Shown here piece after piece: positions 21,421 to 30,525 of a stretch of DNA of 64,000 nucleotides. Below the pieces are notes generated by a model that ran no database searches, was not told where the DNA came from, and was given only the letters and a program-made list of their open reading frames with translations. The translations under genes and the position numbers were made by a program. The stretch is from Siderastrea siderea (taxonomy: Eukaryota; Cnidaria; Anthozoa; Scleractinia; Rhizangiidae). The stretch lies in assembly GCA_964030785.1 (NCBI GenBank), contig OZ034971.1:33145304-33209303 (forward strand), given 5' to 3'. The stretch's first letter is position 1, and each line of letters opens with the position of its first letter.

Positions 21421-22686
21421 CTAGACGACGACAAGCTCATTGCCAATTTGCTTCAACACAAATTCTTGTTCATTCAAAACCGCGGCGAAGATTATATAAT
21501 CTTGAGCGTTAGCGGCTTCGTTCAGTCTGTAATGGAATTCGAACTTTTTGGGATCGTCTGTCAAACCTTCTTTGGAATTTCGCAGATCGAAGTAGACAAC
21601 TGGGTATAACTTCTCAAAGTAGGAAAGCGGCAGCTGAACGCCGGTGTTATAGTCATTCTTTCTGTATCTCAAATTGATCAAATCATTCAAAATTCTTATT
21701 TTAAAGTCATAATCATATTCAAGCTCAGGATAAAATTCTGTGCCGTACTGAAGGCGGCAAGTGTCCAATCTTGCTGTGTCATCACCATCGATATCAAATG
21801 TGTCAAAAATGTAAGGGTTTTGTGTATAAGAATTTTGTCTCCGAGTTTGTCGAATAAATACAAAAACATGTTTGGGGTTTTTTACCCCGGGTGTAATTAA
21901 CCACCTACCATTCGCATCCCTTCGGACGCTGCTCTGTGTCAAATTTTCTTGCAGGTATTTCCATTGGGTTGGCTTCAAGAAATTTTCATTGACCAGGGTT
22001 TGTCCTTTGCCAGTGAAATGTAATTGTGGCACCCACAACTCAAATTTGCGGACAACAATCCTTCGCTCTGTTCCATCGTTTTGCCAAATCATTTCTTCAT
22101 CGTCTTGCAGACCAATTTCAAACTCAAAATGTATTGGTGGTATCAGCCTGTCGGAAAGACTTTCGAAGAAGGAGTATCTGTTCAAAGGGATAATGGTTTG
22201 AACTGTTTTGCCTCGGTCTGATAGAAGCGCCCTTGCCCGCATTCCAAGGTTCTTCACAGTGGCTTCTGCAACCACAGTGTCATTTGCATTGTCAAGATAC
22301 CAAAAATGGTTTTTTGCCACACTTCTCGAAAAATCATCCGAAACGTCAAGCAGGTTTTTGATGAAAACAACCTTGTGAATATTATCCGCCTCGTATAATT
22401 TTTTTCCAGATGATCTGACGCTCAAATTGTTTATCAATGAGAAAGAACCGTTTATCGGAGCTGATCGAGTGTCAGCATCAATATTGGCTCCGTCTGCTGT
22501 AGCTTCCAAGTCGAAATCGACGCGGAAATAAGCGTTGTACCAGTCATAAAAATTGTCCCGGTCTTTCAAGGGAAATTTGTAGCCCGTCTTTTTTTGAGTT
22601 TGGGTATTCCCAGGGAAGGCGAGTGCAGTGTCCAAATCAACTCGAATGTATGTAGTCTTGTCGAGGTATGGTGGAGTTCTGAACAT
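21421..22686 (-). CDS. mcp: Major capsid protein (double jelly-roll type)
   Basis: Intact 421-residue frame. The N-terminal TYIRVDLDTALAFPGN opening and the C-terminal region with PVVYFDLRNSKEGL and VLNEQEFVLKQIGNELVVV match the Polinton major capsid protein as I know it from cnidarian copies. Beta-rich composition throughout agrees with two jelly-roll domains. Polinton capsid proteins belong to the same fold lineage as adenovirus hexon and virophage MCP. It lies in the minus-strand morphogenesis block between the hydrophobic protein and the small basic protein. No break is visible. Confidence 0.85.
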   Translation of the reverse strand: MFRTPPYLDKTTYIRVDLDTALAFPGNTQTQKKTGYKFPLKDRDNFYDWYNAYFRVDFDLEATADGANIDADTRSAPINGSFSLINNLSVRSSGKKLYEADNIHKVVFIKNLLDVSDDFSRSVAKNHFWYLDNANDTVVAEATVKNLGMRARALLSDRGKTVQTIIPLNRYSFFESLSDRLIPPIHFEFEIGLQDDEEMIWQNDGTERRIVVRKFELWVPQLHFTGKGQTLVNENFLKPTQWKYLQENLTQSSVRRDANGRWLITPGVKNPKHVFVFIRQTRRQNSYTQNPYIFDTFDIDGDDTARLDTCRLQYGTEFYPELEYDYDFKIRILNDLINLRYRKNDYNTGVQLPLSYFEKLYPVVYFDLRNSKEGLTDDPKKFEFHYRLNEAANAQDYIIFAAVLNEQEFVLKQIGNELVVV

Positions 22687-22725
22687 TTTGACAAGAGTTA
22701 TATTAAGAGAAAAAAATTTCTTTTT

Positions 22726-23101
22726 TTAAATTTCATTTGCTAAAATTTGATTTAATTTTACAAGGGCGTCTGATTTTTTTGGTTTTCGGTTTTGCAAAAT
22801 ATTTGCAAGTTTATTTTTTGCATCCTGAGACAACGGTTTTTGTTTTTTTCGCTCTTGCAGTATTTTTCGTATTTGTTTCGAACCTTTTTCAACAGCAAGT
22901 TCACCAACTCTCTCACCCGCTTTTTCAGCGATTGTTTTTGTGGTTTTTTGGGTAGTTTTCTTTGCCACGTTCTTAACATTGTCTTTGAATACTTTACCGA
23001 TGGTCATGAGGGTGTCACGGATCACACCCGACCCTTTGTGTTTATATCGATAACGTCCGGTGTTTTCGTCAAAAAAAATTTGCCCACTCGCTCGTATGAT
23101 T
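22726..23101 (-). pseudogene. Small basic protein, start broken by homopolymer indel
   Basis: The frame is open from 23101 to 22726, but its only early initiators are a GTG at 23025 and an ATG at 23007. Upstream an ATG at ~23105 opens a second frame that would join this one if the 8-T run (minus strand, ~23071-23078) differed by one base. The protein is very rich in Lys (KKTTQKTTKTI, RKKQKP) and helical. A DNA-packing or capsid-interior role is suggested by composition and by its place between capsid and penton genes. If the indel is an assembly error, the gene is intact. Confidence 0.55.
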
Positions 23102-23131
23102 CATGATTGTATATTTATACCAACAAAATCC

Positions 23132-23905
23132 TTACTCTTTTTCAATCATTAAGCTAATTGCAATGTCTGTCCCGTTGAGATTCAGGATATTGTTTTTTCC
23201 GTCTGTCACCCAAACCCTTATTTCATTAATAAAACTTTTATTAACAGGTTGCCACTCAAGTCGACGCGGCTCTTTTCGAAATGGATAGCTAACCCGAAGA
23301 TCTGATGTTGAGAAACTGTATAACACATCGCTTGAAACATTGTTTGTTCGGCGTGAGATTAGATCGCAGTGCAAATATACCCAATCAACACCTCTTGTGA
23401 TATTTGGAACTTCTCTTCCGACAACATCTCCACTCAAAGTACTTTTGCCATAACCAAGCAATTCACCAAAATTTCCTTGAGAAAAGTCAAGCTCATAATC
23501 GTTATGTATCAAAGTCACAACCCTATAAATTGACATATCGAAATATATTGTGAAAATGTACTTACTGTCTTTCTTTGTTGGATCTACTTTACCGGTGTGT
23601 TGCTGAATAAATGTGTTGATTCTTTGGTAATCATACATTCCATTCGGGAAAGTTAAGGTCTTCCACGCTTGTTCTGTTTTTTTCTTCCAGCGAATTTTGT
23701 TGTTGTCATAACGAGAATCGATGTTGTTCCATGAGTAACTCATTGTGATAAGTCTGTTTAGCGCAGCTTTATAGTTTCCTGGTCCCAATTCGGTCGGCAA
23801 TTCGATCGGAGGATGAAACTTCACTGTAAAATCATGTGAAACATTCCGTTCTCCACCTCTTTCTAGTTTTGCGAGGCTCGAGTCAAGCAAAATATCAAAG
23901 CTCAT
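23132..23905 (-). CDS. Penton-like minor capsid protein
   Basis: 257 residues, intact. It has the beta-rich composition and the conserved AALNRLITMSYSWNNI and WKTLTFPNGMYDY segments of the second Polinton capsid protein, which is predicted to form a single jelly-roll penton at capsid vertices. Its start overlaps the stop of the upstream acidic-protein gene by four bases, suggesting tight co-expression. Assignment rests on recall of the family, not on a search. Confidence 0.8.
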   Translation of the reverse strand: MSFDILLDSSLAKLERGGERNVSHDFTVKFHPPIELPTELGPGNYKAALNRLITMSYSWNNIDSRYDNNKIRWKKKTEQAWKTLTFPNGMYDYQRINTFIQQHTGKVDPTKKDSKYIFTIYFDMSIYRVVTLIHNDYELDFSQGNFGELLGYGKSTLSGDVVGREVPNITRGVDWVYLHCDLISRRTNNVSSDVLYSFSTSDLRVSYPFRKEPRRLEWQPVNKSFINEIRVWVTDGKNNILNLNGTDIAISLMIEKE

Positions 23906-24865
23906 TGTTTTATATAATCAGAAATAATTTTTTTCTTTTTCTTTTTATCGATTGTACCAAGTTCAACAAGTGAATCAAGCAGATATAATACCTGATTTTT
24001 TAGTTTTATTGAGCTGTTTCCTGCTTTCATCGATCCTAAACTCAAATGAAGTTGGTTGATCAATTTTTCAGCTTCATCATCAGTGATGCCACTTCCTTCG
24101 GTTTCCCAATCCTGTTTAGAAAAGTCATCTTCATCGTCAGAAAGTTCAAAAGCAGGTCTTCGGCTCATGACAGCTTTTTCCAAAGGGGTTGGAGTAGTTT
24201 CTCTTTTTTCGTGTGGGGGAGTGGACTTCAGTCTATACTTCCCCCCCTCTAACTGTTTCTCAAAAGTTGTTTTTGTAACCCCTCTTTTCGCATAAATTCC
24301 ATCTCTTACTTTTTTGATTTCCTCTATTGAATAACCATATAATGGTCATTTTTTACTTTTTACTTTGTAATTGGGGTCATTTCCAAATTTCGTGATCAGT
24401 TGATTGACTGTTTGCAATAGGGTTGATTCATGGGAATATTCTTTTTTAACCGGTTCCGGCGCCCCCCCACTCTTTACGTGTGGATTGTTTTTCTTCCATC
24501 AGCGTTTGAGGTGGTGTTGGAAAATCATCATCATCATCATCAACAACTTCTTGATATGAGGGTGGTGGTGGTGATGGTGGTGTTGGTACATCCGGTCTGA
24601 ATTCATCACCAAACGGGTTGATGTCGTCAAATTCATCCCTTGTGTAATCAGGACCTTCCTGCTCCTCTTCTTCTTCCTCTTCTTCCACAGTGGTGCTGCT
24701 CTTTTCATCAAGCCTTTTTGTAATTGGTTTAAAAAACTCTTCTCCTGAAAGCTGACCAAACTCTTTGTTTATTTTATCCATTTTAAATTTTTGGTGAATT
24801 TCTTCTGTTTGTTTATCCAACACCGTTTTTTCTTCAGCCAACTGACGCCATTTTTTTACTGACAT
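23902..24865 (-). pseudogene. Acidic PPxY-bearing virion-type protein, one stop and one frameshift
   Basis: From an ATG at 24865 (MSVKKWRQL) the frame gives a helical charged N-terminus (GEEFFKPITKRLDE), a Glu-rich run, then SPPPPSYQEVVDDDDDD with a PPxY motif. A 7-C run at 24462-24468 marks a frameshift; the reading then continues through a TGA at 24346-24348 into the 93-residue C-terminal part ending at 23902 (ELSDDEDDF...ISDYIKQ). PPxY motifs recruit NEDD4-type ubiquitin ligases and ESCRT, and adenovirus capsid proteins also use one. The gene diverges from the packaging ATPase with a 34-base gap. Confidence 0.65.
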
Positions 24866-24899
24866 ATTTCCAGCGTGAATATATAGAAGCGAAAAAAAT

Positions 24900-25538
24900 A
24901 TGAAGTTCACATATTTATCATTTCCCTCAGTTTCTTCCAAGAGTGCTAACAAACAAGGTCATCCTTGTTTGCCAGATGATTTTTTCCTGATGCTAATTTG
25001 TGGACCTAGTAATTCTGGCAAAACAAACTTATTACTGAATATGATTTATAACTTATTGCTGTTTGATAAGATCTACCTCTTCTCAAAAAACCTGCACCAG
25101 TACCAATACCAGGGTTTTTTGAAGGACTTTGCTGAAAGAATCAACCCCATGGTCGGTTATGAGGTTATTGAGGCTTATGATGATGAAATCATTCCACTCG
25201 AAGAGCTTCCGGTGGACAACCAAAAAATTGTTGTTTTTGATGATCTTCTTTGTGAAAAAAACCAAAACAGCATCATAAATTATTTTATCAATGGGCGGCA
25301 CAAAAACTGCTGCGTTATTTACCTCTCTCAAACCTTTTACAAGGTGCCAAAAGACATCCGTGTCAACTGCAGCCATCTTTGTATTTTCAGATTAGATCCA
25401 AAAGAAAACAAACGAATTGCAAACGAAATAGGTGTTGATCATAACACTTTAGATCGCGCCACCGATGAAAAATATTCTTTCCTGTACTATGACAAACCCA
25501 AAAAATCAATTAAAAAAAATTTTGATGAAGATATATAA
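24900..25538 (+). CDS. atp: Genome-packaging ATPase (FtsK/HerA type)
   Basis: 212 residues, intact. Walker A is GPSNSGKT at residues 35-42 and Walker B is KIVVFDDLL at ~109-117. This is the Polinton packaging ATPase, of the same lineage as adeno- and poxvirus-like A32 ATPases, which drives DNA into preformed capsids. It reads divergently from the acidic-protein gene, and its stop shares one base with the next ATG (25538), so the fibre gene is probably translated from the same transcript. Confidence 0.92.
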   Translation: MKFTYLSFPSVSSKSANKQGHPCLPDDFFLMLICGPSNSGKTNLLLNMIYNLLLFDKIYLFSKNLHQYQYQGFLKDFAERINPMVGYEVIEAYDDEIIPLEELPVDNQKIVVFDDLLCEKNQNSIINYFINGRHKNCCVIYLSQTFYKVPKDIRVNCSHLCIFRLDPKENKRIANEIGVDHNTLDRATDEKYSFLYYDKPKKSIKKNFDEDI

Positions 25539-27349
25539 TGGGGTATATTAACAGTCAAATAGGTGGAACTAACCAAACGACGACTGAAAATGTGAAAGAG
25601 GGTCCTCCTGGTCCAGGGGGTCCTCCCGGTCCTGAGGGTCCTCCTGGGCCGAAGGGTGACAAAGGCCCAGCAGGACCACAAGGTCCTTATGGACCGAGGG
25701 GTGAAAAAGGTGCCACAGGACCACAAGGTCAGAAGGGGGCACAAGGACCACAGGGTTTAAAAGGCGACAAAGGTGATAAAGGCGATAAAGGTGATAAAGG
25801 TGATCCTGGACCTCAGGGTAGTGCCAGCGGTTCTGATAATATTGACATGCAAAATAAATACGATATTTTGCGATTAAAAAGCAACCCTTATCCTGTCCAC
25901 GGTGATCTGACAAAGGTAATAAACTATCAGGACACGAGAAATATCTTTCTTTCAAAAAAGGAAGGCGGAAAAATGGAAGCAAACATTGATATGAACAATA
26001 ATACAATCTACAACGTAAAAGACCCAGTACAGGCAGATCAAGCCACAAACAAAAAGTATGTCGATAATCAGCTTGTGAAAAAATTGGATAAAAACGTTAA
26101 TATTGATATGAAAAATAATTCGATTATCAATCTTGATCTTCCATCAAACCAAAGAGACGCCGCATGTGTCGAGTTTGTTAACAACAGAATTGATGATATG
26201 ACACAAAAAAGTTTCTCAAAGTTGATGGTACTAACAATATGACTGGAAACTTGAATTTAAATAACAATAAAATTATTAACTTACAAACCGATTACAAAGA
26301 TTCGAAATCCGCAGTTAATGTTGATTTTATGCAAAATGAAATAACATCTATGAGAGATCTTGTCAGTCAAAAAATTCATGAATCTCATATCACTAACTCG
26401 GGACAAAAAAGGGACGCCTTCAGATACTTGATGGAAGACACTGATGCATCTTCGAGTGAAAATAATATCGAGGTTTTGGGCATCAGAGATTTTTCCGAAT
26501 CTTCACATCAAATAAATAAAAAAGCTTACTCTCTCAAACTCCTGTTTGAAAAAGGCTCACCCAACCAGTACCAGTCACGCCTCGGTTTTAACTTATATAA
26601 ATTTCCGGTCGGTTATTACACAATGGTCGTTGAATGGTTTCCTCCGGAAATGAATGGGGTAAGTGTAACCCCGCAAGCAACGACGCTTTCAATTTCTAAT
26701 CATACAACCAAAATATTTGAGAAGTACACCAAAACAGTTATCCAATTTCACAGATGGGGTAGCTCACCTCCACAATCCTATATCTCGATCTGCACGGTAA
26801 GGTCAGTAATTCATCATTTTTAACAATTGGTCATTTAATTGTTTATGGTGTAAAAGAAACAATTTCAAACGTTGATCCAAGTGTCTCTGACACCGCTTTT
26901 GTTATTGATAATGGAAAAATGGTAATGGAAACAGATCTTTCTTTAAACAGTCATCGTTTGCGCGGTTCCGTTCATTACATAAATGGAATTTTAGATGCAA
27001 CACAAGGTAAAAAAATTTTTTCGTTAAATGGTTGTAGTGAAATAATAATGAATCAGGATGATATAATAACAAATATAAAAATAATGCATGTAAGCAAAAA
27101 AAGAAAAAAATAAGATTTGCACCTATTTCTATTTCAATATTCTTTTTTCCAAAACAAAATATTAAAATAGATTCAGATGGTATAACATTTACTCCTGTAA
27201 AGAAAGTTTATCATTCAGCTGATATATCTAGAATACAGACAATTAATGTTAATCTTAAATTTGATTCTTGTTGTTCACTGTATATTGAACTGTCTTCATC
27301 AGGAATAAATGAACTCCTTCTAATGTTATTTGAAGATATAGTACCATAA
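25538..27349 (+). pseudogene. Collagen-like / tail-fibre-like protein, three frameshifts
   Basis: After a short head the protein has ~24 Gly-X-Y triplets ([16 protein letters not shown]), then repeated units of the form [13 protein letters not shown]...TNKKYVDN, seen three times (residues ~145-185, ~190-225 and in the next frame from 26239), and then a beta-rich C-terminal region. Frame changes occur near 26220, near 26785 and at an A-run near 27110; the reading ends at 27349. The DMNNN...NKKYVDN repeat is common in phage and viral tail-fibre shafts, and collagen triplets form trimeric rods. A trimeric spike or fibre for attachment is the natural reading. Breaks are in short runs and may be decay or sequencing error. 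Confidence 0.7.
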
Positions 27350-27374
27350 ACATTTTTTCAAATTATATAGCACA

Positions 27375-27932
27375 ATGCGGAACATTTTCGAATTCAACCA
27401 TATCGACCAAACACTTTCTAAAGAGAAAGTTAAAATTCTGAAAGATTTATATGCTTATTACCATAAGAAACATTATGGCTATGAAAAGTTGCACCGAGGT
27501 TTTCGAAGAAAAAATTTTGTTTGTAATCTTTCAGCTGGCAAGTTAATTATTAGTGCCGCAGTAGCCGGAGGAATTACATTGAACCCTATTGTCATAGCAA
27601 CTTTAACTGGTGTTGGTCTTACTTTGAAAGCAGTGGCAAGCCTTAAGAAATACGATAAGAAAACAGAACAAGCAAATTTTGCCCGTATCGAATGCCAAAA
27701 AATCCTTGATGAGATTCGCTTTTACCTCAGAGGTGAAACTTTCGACGAAAAGTCCTTTCTTGATAGATTGAAAATGATAGATAATTTCGTTACTGATCAT
27801 TGTATGGAAATTCCACTATCTATTTCTGAAAAGTACGATAAAAAATTCACTCCATTGTACATTTTCAAAGTAATTATATACGCTTTCAAAAATGATTGCA
27901 ATTTTGCAAGTTATTTGCTATCACCTAGTTGA
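27375..27932 (+). CDS. Conserved Polinton protein with central hydrophobic hairpin
   Basis: 185 residues. A basic helical N-terminus (KDLYAYYHKKHYGYEK) leads to two hydrophobic helices (LIISAAVAGGITLNPIVI, ATLTGVGLTLKAVASL) around residues 57-93, then a charged helical C-terminal half with a FYLRGETFDEKSFL segment. I recall similar proteins in cnidarian Polintons, without a known role. A membrane-inserting or membrane-perturbing protein is possible. It starts 25 bases after the fibre gene and is intact. Confidence 0.65.
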   Translation: MRNIFEFNHIDQTLSKEKVKILKDLYAYYHKKHYGYEKLHRGFRRKNFVCNLSAGKLIISAAVAGGITLNPIVIATLTGVGLTLKAVASLKKYDKKTEQANFARIECQKILDEIRFYLRGETFDEKSFLDRLKMIDNFVTDHCMEIPLSISEKYDKKFTPLYIFKVIIYAFKNDCNFASYLLSPS

Positions 27933-28438
27933 GCTTCTCACACCCCCCGAAATTTTGCAAATAAGATTCATTACTCGTGAATGTGTTTCAATAATATTGT
28001 TACTAACTCGTGACAAAGATGGCTACCCCATTTCAGGCCAAGATGTGGTTCCATAATACGACTTTTATCACTAAGTTGACAACTTCACCAACAGAGTACA
28101 CAATAAAATTTTGACTGAAACGTTACAAAAATGCGACGCTTTTGATTGGCTACAAGCCCTGAGCTCCACGTGATATTACATAATCCAGTGTCAAGGTTAA
28201 ACTAAAAATAAAAAAACACGTCAGACAAAGCGTGATAGCGCACGTGAGTGAGAGGCATTCCGAAAGGTGTCGGAAATTCTGAAGGGCGCGAGAAAAAAAA
28301 GTCAGACAGAAATCAGCGCCTTTCGGAATTTAAAAACACTTTTCGAATTTAACAGCACCTTTCGGAATTTCCGGAACCTTTCGGTATGTGTTGTGAAGAA
28401 CACCCTATTAAACAAATGTATATTCAATATATCTTAAC
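27933..28438. other. Non-coding gap inside the Polinton
   Basis: No gene is seen in these ~500 bases. Near 28255-28385 there are several copies of the phrase TTTCGGAATTT, a small degenerate direct repeat just ahead of the next gene that might hold regulatory sites. Confidence 0.5.
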
Positions 28439-28849
28439 ATGGATGTCTGTACAGATCAACCAGCGATCTCACAAGACTGGCTAACAAAGTATGTATTTAT
28501 AAATCAACAAGAAATCTTACAAGACTGCCTAAAAGAATATGTATATTCAGATCAACAAGAGATCTCAGAAGAATGGCCAACTAAAGAAAGTTTTAAAAGA
28601 AGAGAAACTTTAAAATGGAGAAATATTTCAGATGATGTATACAAAATTAAAAAAGTTTCACACCGGGAAAGTAAATTTGGGATTTCAGCTATTTTAACTT
28701 TAAAAACAAAAAATGGAGATTAGTTTCTTGTATGGGCTCCTAAACGCCTTGCTGAAGATCTAGAAGATGATTCTTATCAATTTGTTTATAAAATAGGTCT
28801 CAAAACGTCTACTGACGGTAATGAATATTTTGATTATGAATTAATGTAA
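28439..28849 (+). pseudogene. Small Polinton accessory protein with N-terminal repeats, one in-frame stop
   Basis: 136 codons with one TAG at 28721-28723; the frame resumes directly after it (FLVWAPKRLAEDL) to a TAA at 28847. The N-terminus has three related ~20-residue units (DQPAISQDWLTKYVF, INQQEILQDCLKEYVY, SDQQEISEEWPTKE). The rest (LKWRNISDDVYKI) resembles a small conserved domain seen in many cnidarian Polintons as I recall them. Function unknown. The stop removes the last third. Confidence 0.6.
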
Positions 28850-28987
28850 TCTGTCTATGTATATTGATTTGTGTTTTCAAGCTTCGGTTGTTAAGGGGTT
28901 TTCCCTTCAATATTTGTACGAGAATATAAATTACGTTATTATCTGTGGGTTTCACCAGACCGCAAAGTCACGCACCGTAAACACAAC

Positions 28988-29341
28988 TTAATGGTTGTGG
29001 TCCTCTTCCCATATATCAGTGCAATACTTAACTAGGGTTATATCATATATCGTGACAGAGATGGTTAGTTCAAGTAAGATTTCTTCGTGTTTATAACAAG
29101 GGTAACAACACCCTCCCTGACAACAGTGCATATAAGCTACACACACCAGAATATGGACAAGCCGCTCCATTTCAGGACAGTAAGGTTGTATTAAAAGCTC
29201 ATTGTGAACCAAGTTCCAACCCAAAGCCTCTCGCTCTCTCAGTTTAATGATGAGAAAATGTTTGTAAATTATCTCACGTAGCTCAGGAGGTAGGTTTTGA
29301 ATTGCTTCGATAACCTGACAGTTGTTGAATCCGGCAGCCAT
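28988..29341 (-). CDS. Cys-rich protein with F-box-like N-terminus
   Basis: About 117 residues from the ATG at 29341 (MAAGF). LPPELREIIYKHFLIIKL has the spacing of an F-box helix, and the C-terminal half is Cys-rich (CCQGGCCYPCYKHEE), suggesting zinc binding. It is the last gene before the right TIR and points inward. F-box proteins link targets to SCF ubiquitin ligases, and DNA viruses often carry them to alter host proteins. The match is by eye; a SOCS-box or unrelated helical fold is possible. Confidence 0.5.
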   Translation of the reverse strand: MAAGFNNCQVIEAIQNLPPELREIIYKHFLIIKLREREALGWNLVHNELLIQPYCPEMERLVHILVCVAYMHCCQGGCCYPCYKHEEILLELTISVTIYDITLVKYCTDIWEEDHNH

Positions 29342-29419
29342 CGATATCAAATTTGACTCACAAATATTTAATCGATTATAAATTTTTTTTGTGTGTGTGT
29401 ATTCGGTTATGTTTTCGTT

Positions 29420-29646
29420 TTAATTTTTTCTTCTTTTTTTATGCTGGGTGGTTTATTTCGGTTAAGTAGTATATCATGAATTAAATGAATACTACCTGAT
29501 TCTCAGCGGTTTATTTTCGAATTTTAAATCTCCCACATAATAAACAAGCGAGCAAAGGGAGCTTGTTTATTATGGTGGTGGGTTTAAAATTCGAAAATAG
29601 ACCGCTGAGAATCAGGTGGTATTCATTTAATTCATGATATACTACT
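29420..29646 (-). repeat. Polinton right TIR containing a 182-bp palindrome
   Basis: Reverse complement of the left TIR. Bases 29465-29646 fold on themselves around an apex near 29555 (GAGCAAAGGGA). A few substitutions separate the arms (for example CTCCCAC against GTGGTGGG at the loop side). The inner 45 bases continue the match to the left TIR and end in an AT-rich tract with (GT)n at 29391. Confidence 0.9.
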
Positions 29647-29744
29647 TGAACTGAAGCTATAATGTCGTAAAAAAGGTGGTTACTGTTCATCGTGGTAAAT
29701 ACAGTTAAATAATAAAGTGTGTATCGTTTGTCTCACGATGTAGT

Positions 29745-29808
29745 CACTTGAGCTGTAGATCGCGACGTTTCGACTGCTTACTGCTAGTCTTCATCAGGCG
29801 GTGAGCTC
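29745..29808 (-). ncRNA. Hammerhead-ribozyme-like motif, degenerate (PLE end, minus strand)
   Basis: On the minus strand CTGATGA (29797-29791) is followed by a stem-II candidate GACT...AGTC, then GAAAC and GTC. The stem-I strands ACCGC and GCGAT have one mismatch. Hammerhead motifs are established in Penelope-like elements. An extra A after CTGATGA may lower activity. Confidence 0.5.
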
Positions 29809-29809
29809 G

Positions 29810-30525
29810 ACTGGTTGCGCGTCACCATATGAATCACGATGGTCGGCTGTGATTGGTGCGTTTCGATCCTTGTTGTTTCGCTGTGAAGTTGTTTCCCGAG
29901 AGGTCCGATTTGAAGTTGTTCTCTCGGCGGTTCGCTGATGTACCGGTCTCCTGTTGTGTTTCTTGATCGTTGGTATCCACGCTTCAGGAATTTCAATTCC
30001 GTTGTCCCTATTGATGTTATAAGGGTGAAGTCTTATGTGGATAGCTTCCTTGACCCTACGGGTGTACCAGTGTGAGTCTCGATCAATAAACTTTACCTCG
30101 TTCTAAAGCGGGTGGTGGCCGGTCTTATTGGCGTGCTCAGAAACGGCGGAGGTCTGGGTACGGGCGAGTCGTATATCTCTGTCATGCTCTTTGATCCTTT
30201 CCTGCCTAGATCTTCCTGTTTCGCCAATGTAGACTTTTCCGCATTCACAGGGAATCCTGTAGACTACGCCGTCTTGTTTAGCCGGATCGACGGTGTCCTT
30301 TGGTCGCACTAAATGTGACCTAAGTGTCGTGTCGGACTTAAAGACGGCGCAAATACCTTGTTGTTGTAGGCAGCGGCGAAGAGGTTCTGACACTCCTTTG
30401 ATATACGGCAAAACCGCGGTGGACTTAAACTCTGTCTCAGGCTCTACCCTGGGGGCTGCTTTTCTCGTCCTGGTGAGCTTCTGCGCGAAGGAGGAGGAAT
30501 AACCGTTAGAAACAAGGCGACACAA
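29810..30525 (-). pseudogene. PLE reverse transcriptase tail + GIY-YIG endonuclease
   Basis: From 30525 downward: an RT-thumb-like segment (VSEPLRRCLQQQGICAVF), the linker HLVRPKDTVDP, then the GIY-YIG-type core VYRIPCECGKVYIGETGR and QERIKEHDRDI. This is the C-terminal endonuclease of PLEs, which nicks target DNA. A TAG near 30103 replaces a codon that is Trp in the plus-strand copy at 31270; the frame then continues through RRVKEAIHIRLHP toward 29810. The N-terminal RT is missing on this strand. Confidence 0.8.

Larger units (their letters stand above)
13265..29646. mobile_element. Polinton/Maverick, 16.4 kb, complete with TSD
   Basis: Termini are AGTAGTATATCATG and CATGATATACTACT, matching the 5'-AG...CT-3' ends usual for Polintons. 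TGAAC flanks both sides (13260-13264 and 29647-29651); the family normally duplicates 6 bp, and the sixth base here differs (C against T). The content is diagnostic: protein-primed polymerase B, retroviral-type integrase, adenain-like protease, packaging ATPase, double-jelly-roll capsid protein and penton-like protein. Several genes carry one in-frame stop or frameshift, while polymerase motifs, integrase, protease, capsid, penton and ATPase frames remain readable. Length is within the usual 15-20 kb. Confidence 0.95.

Noticed and set aside
25569..26048. Minus-strand 159-residue frame opposite the collagen-like gene
   Set aside because: It mirrors the Gly-X-Y repeat on the plus strand and has no independent support.
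13265..29646. A free virus or virophage genome rather than an integrated element
   Set aside because: TSD and TIRs show integration, and integrase plus polymerase B place it with Polintons. Particle formation may be possible but is not shown.
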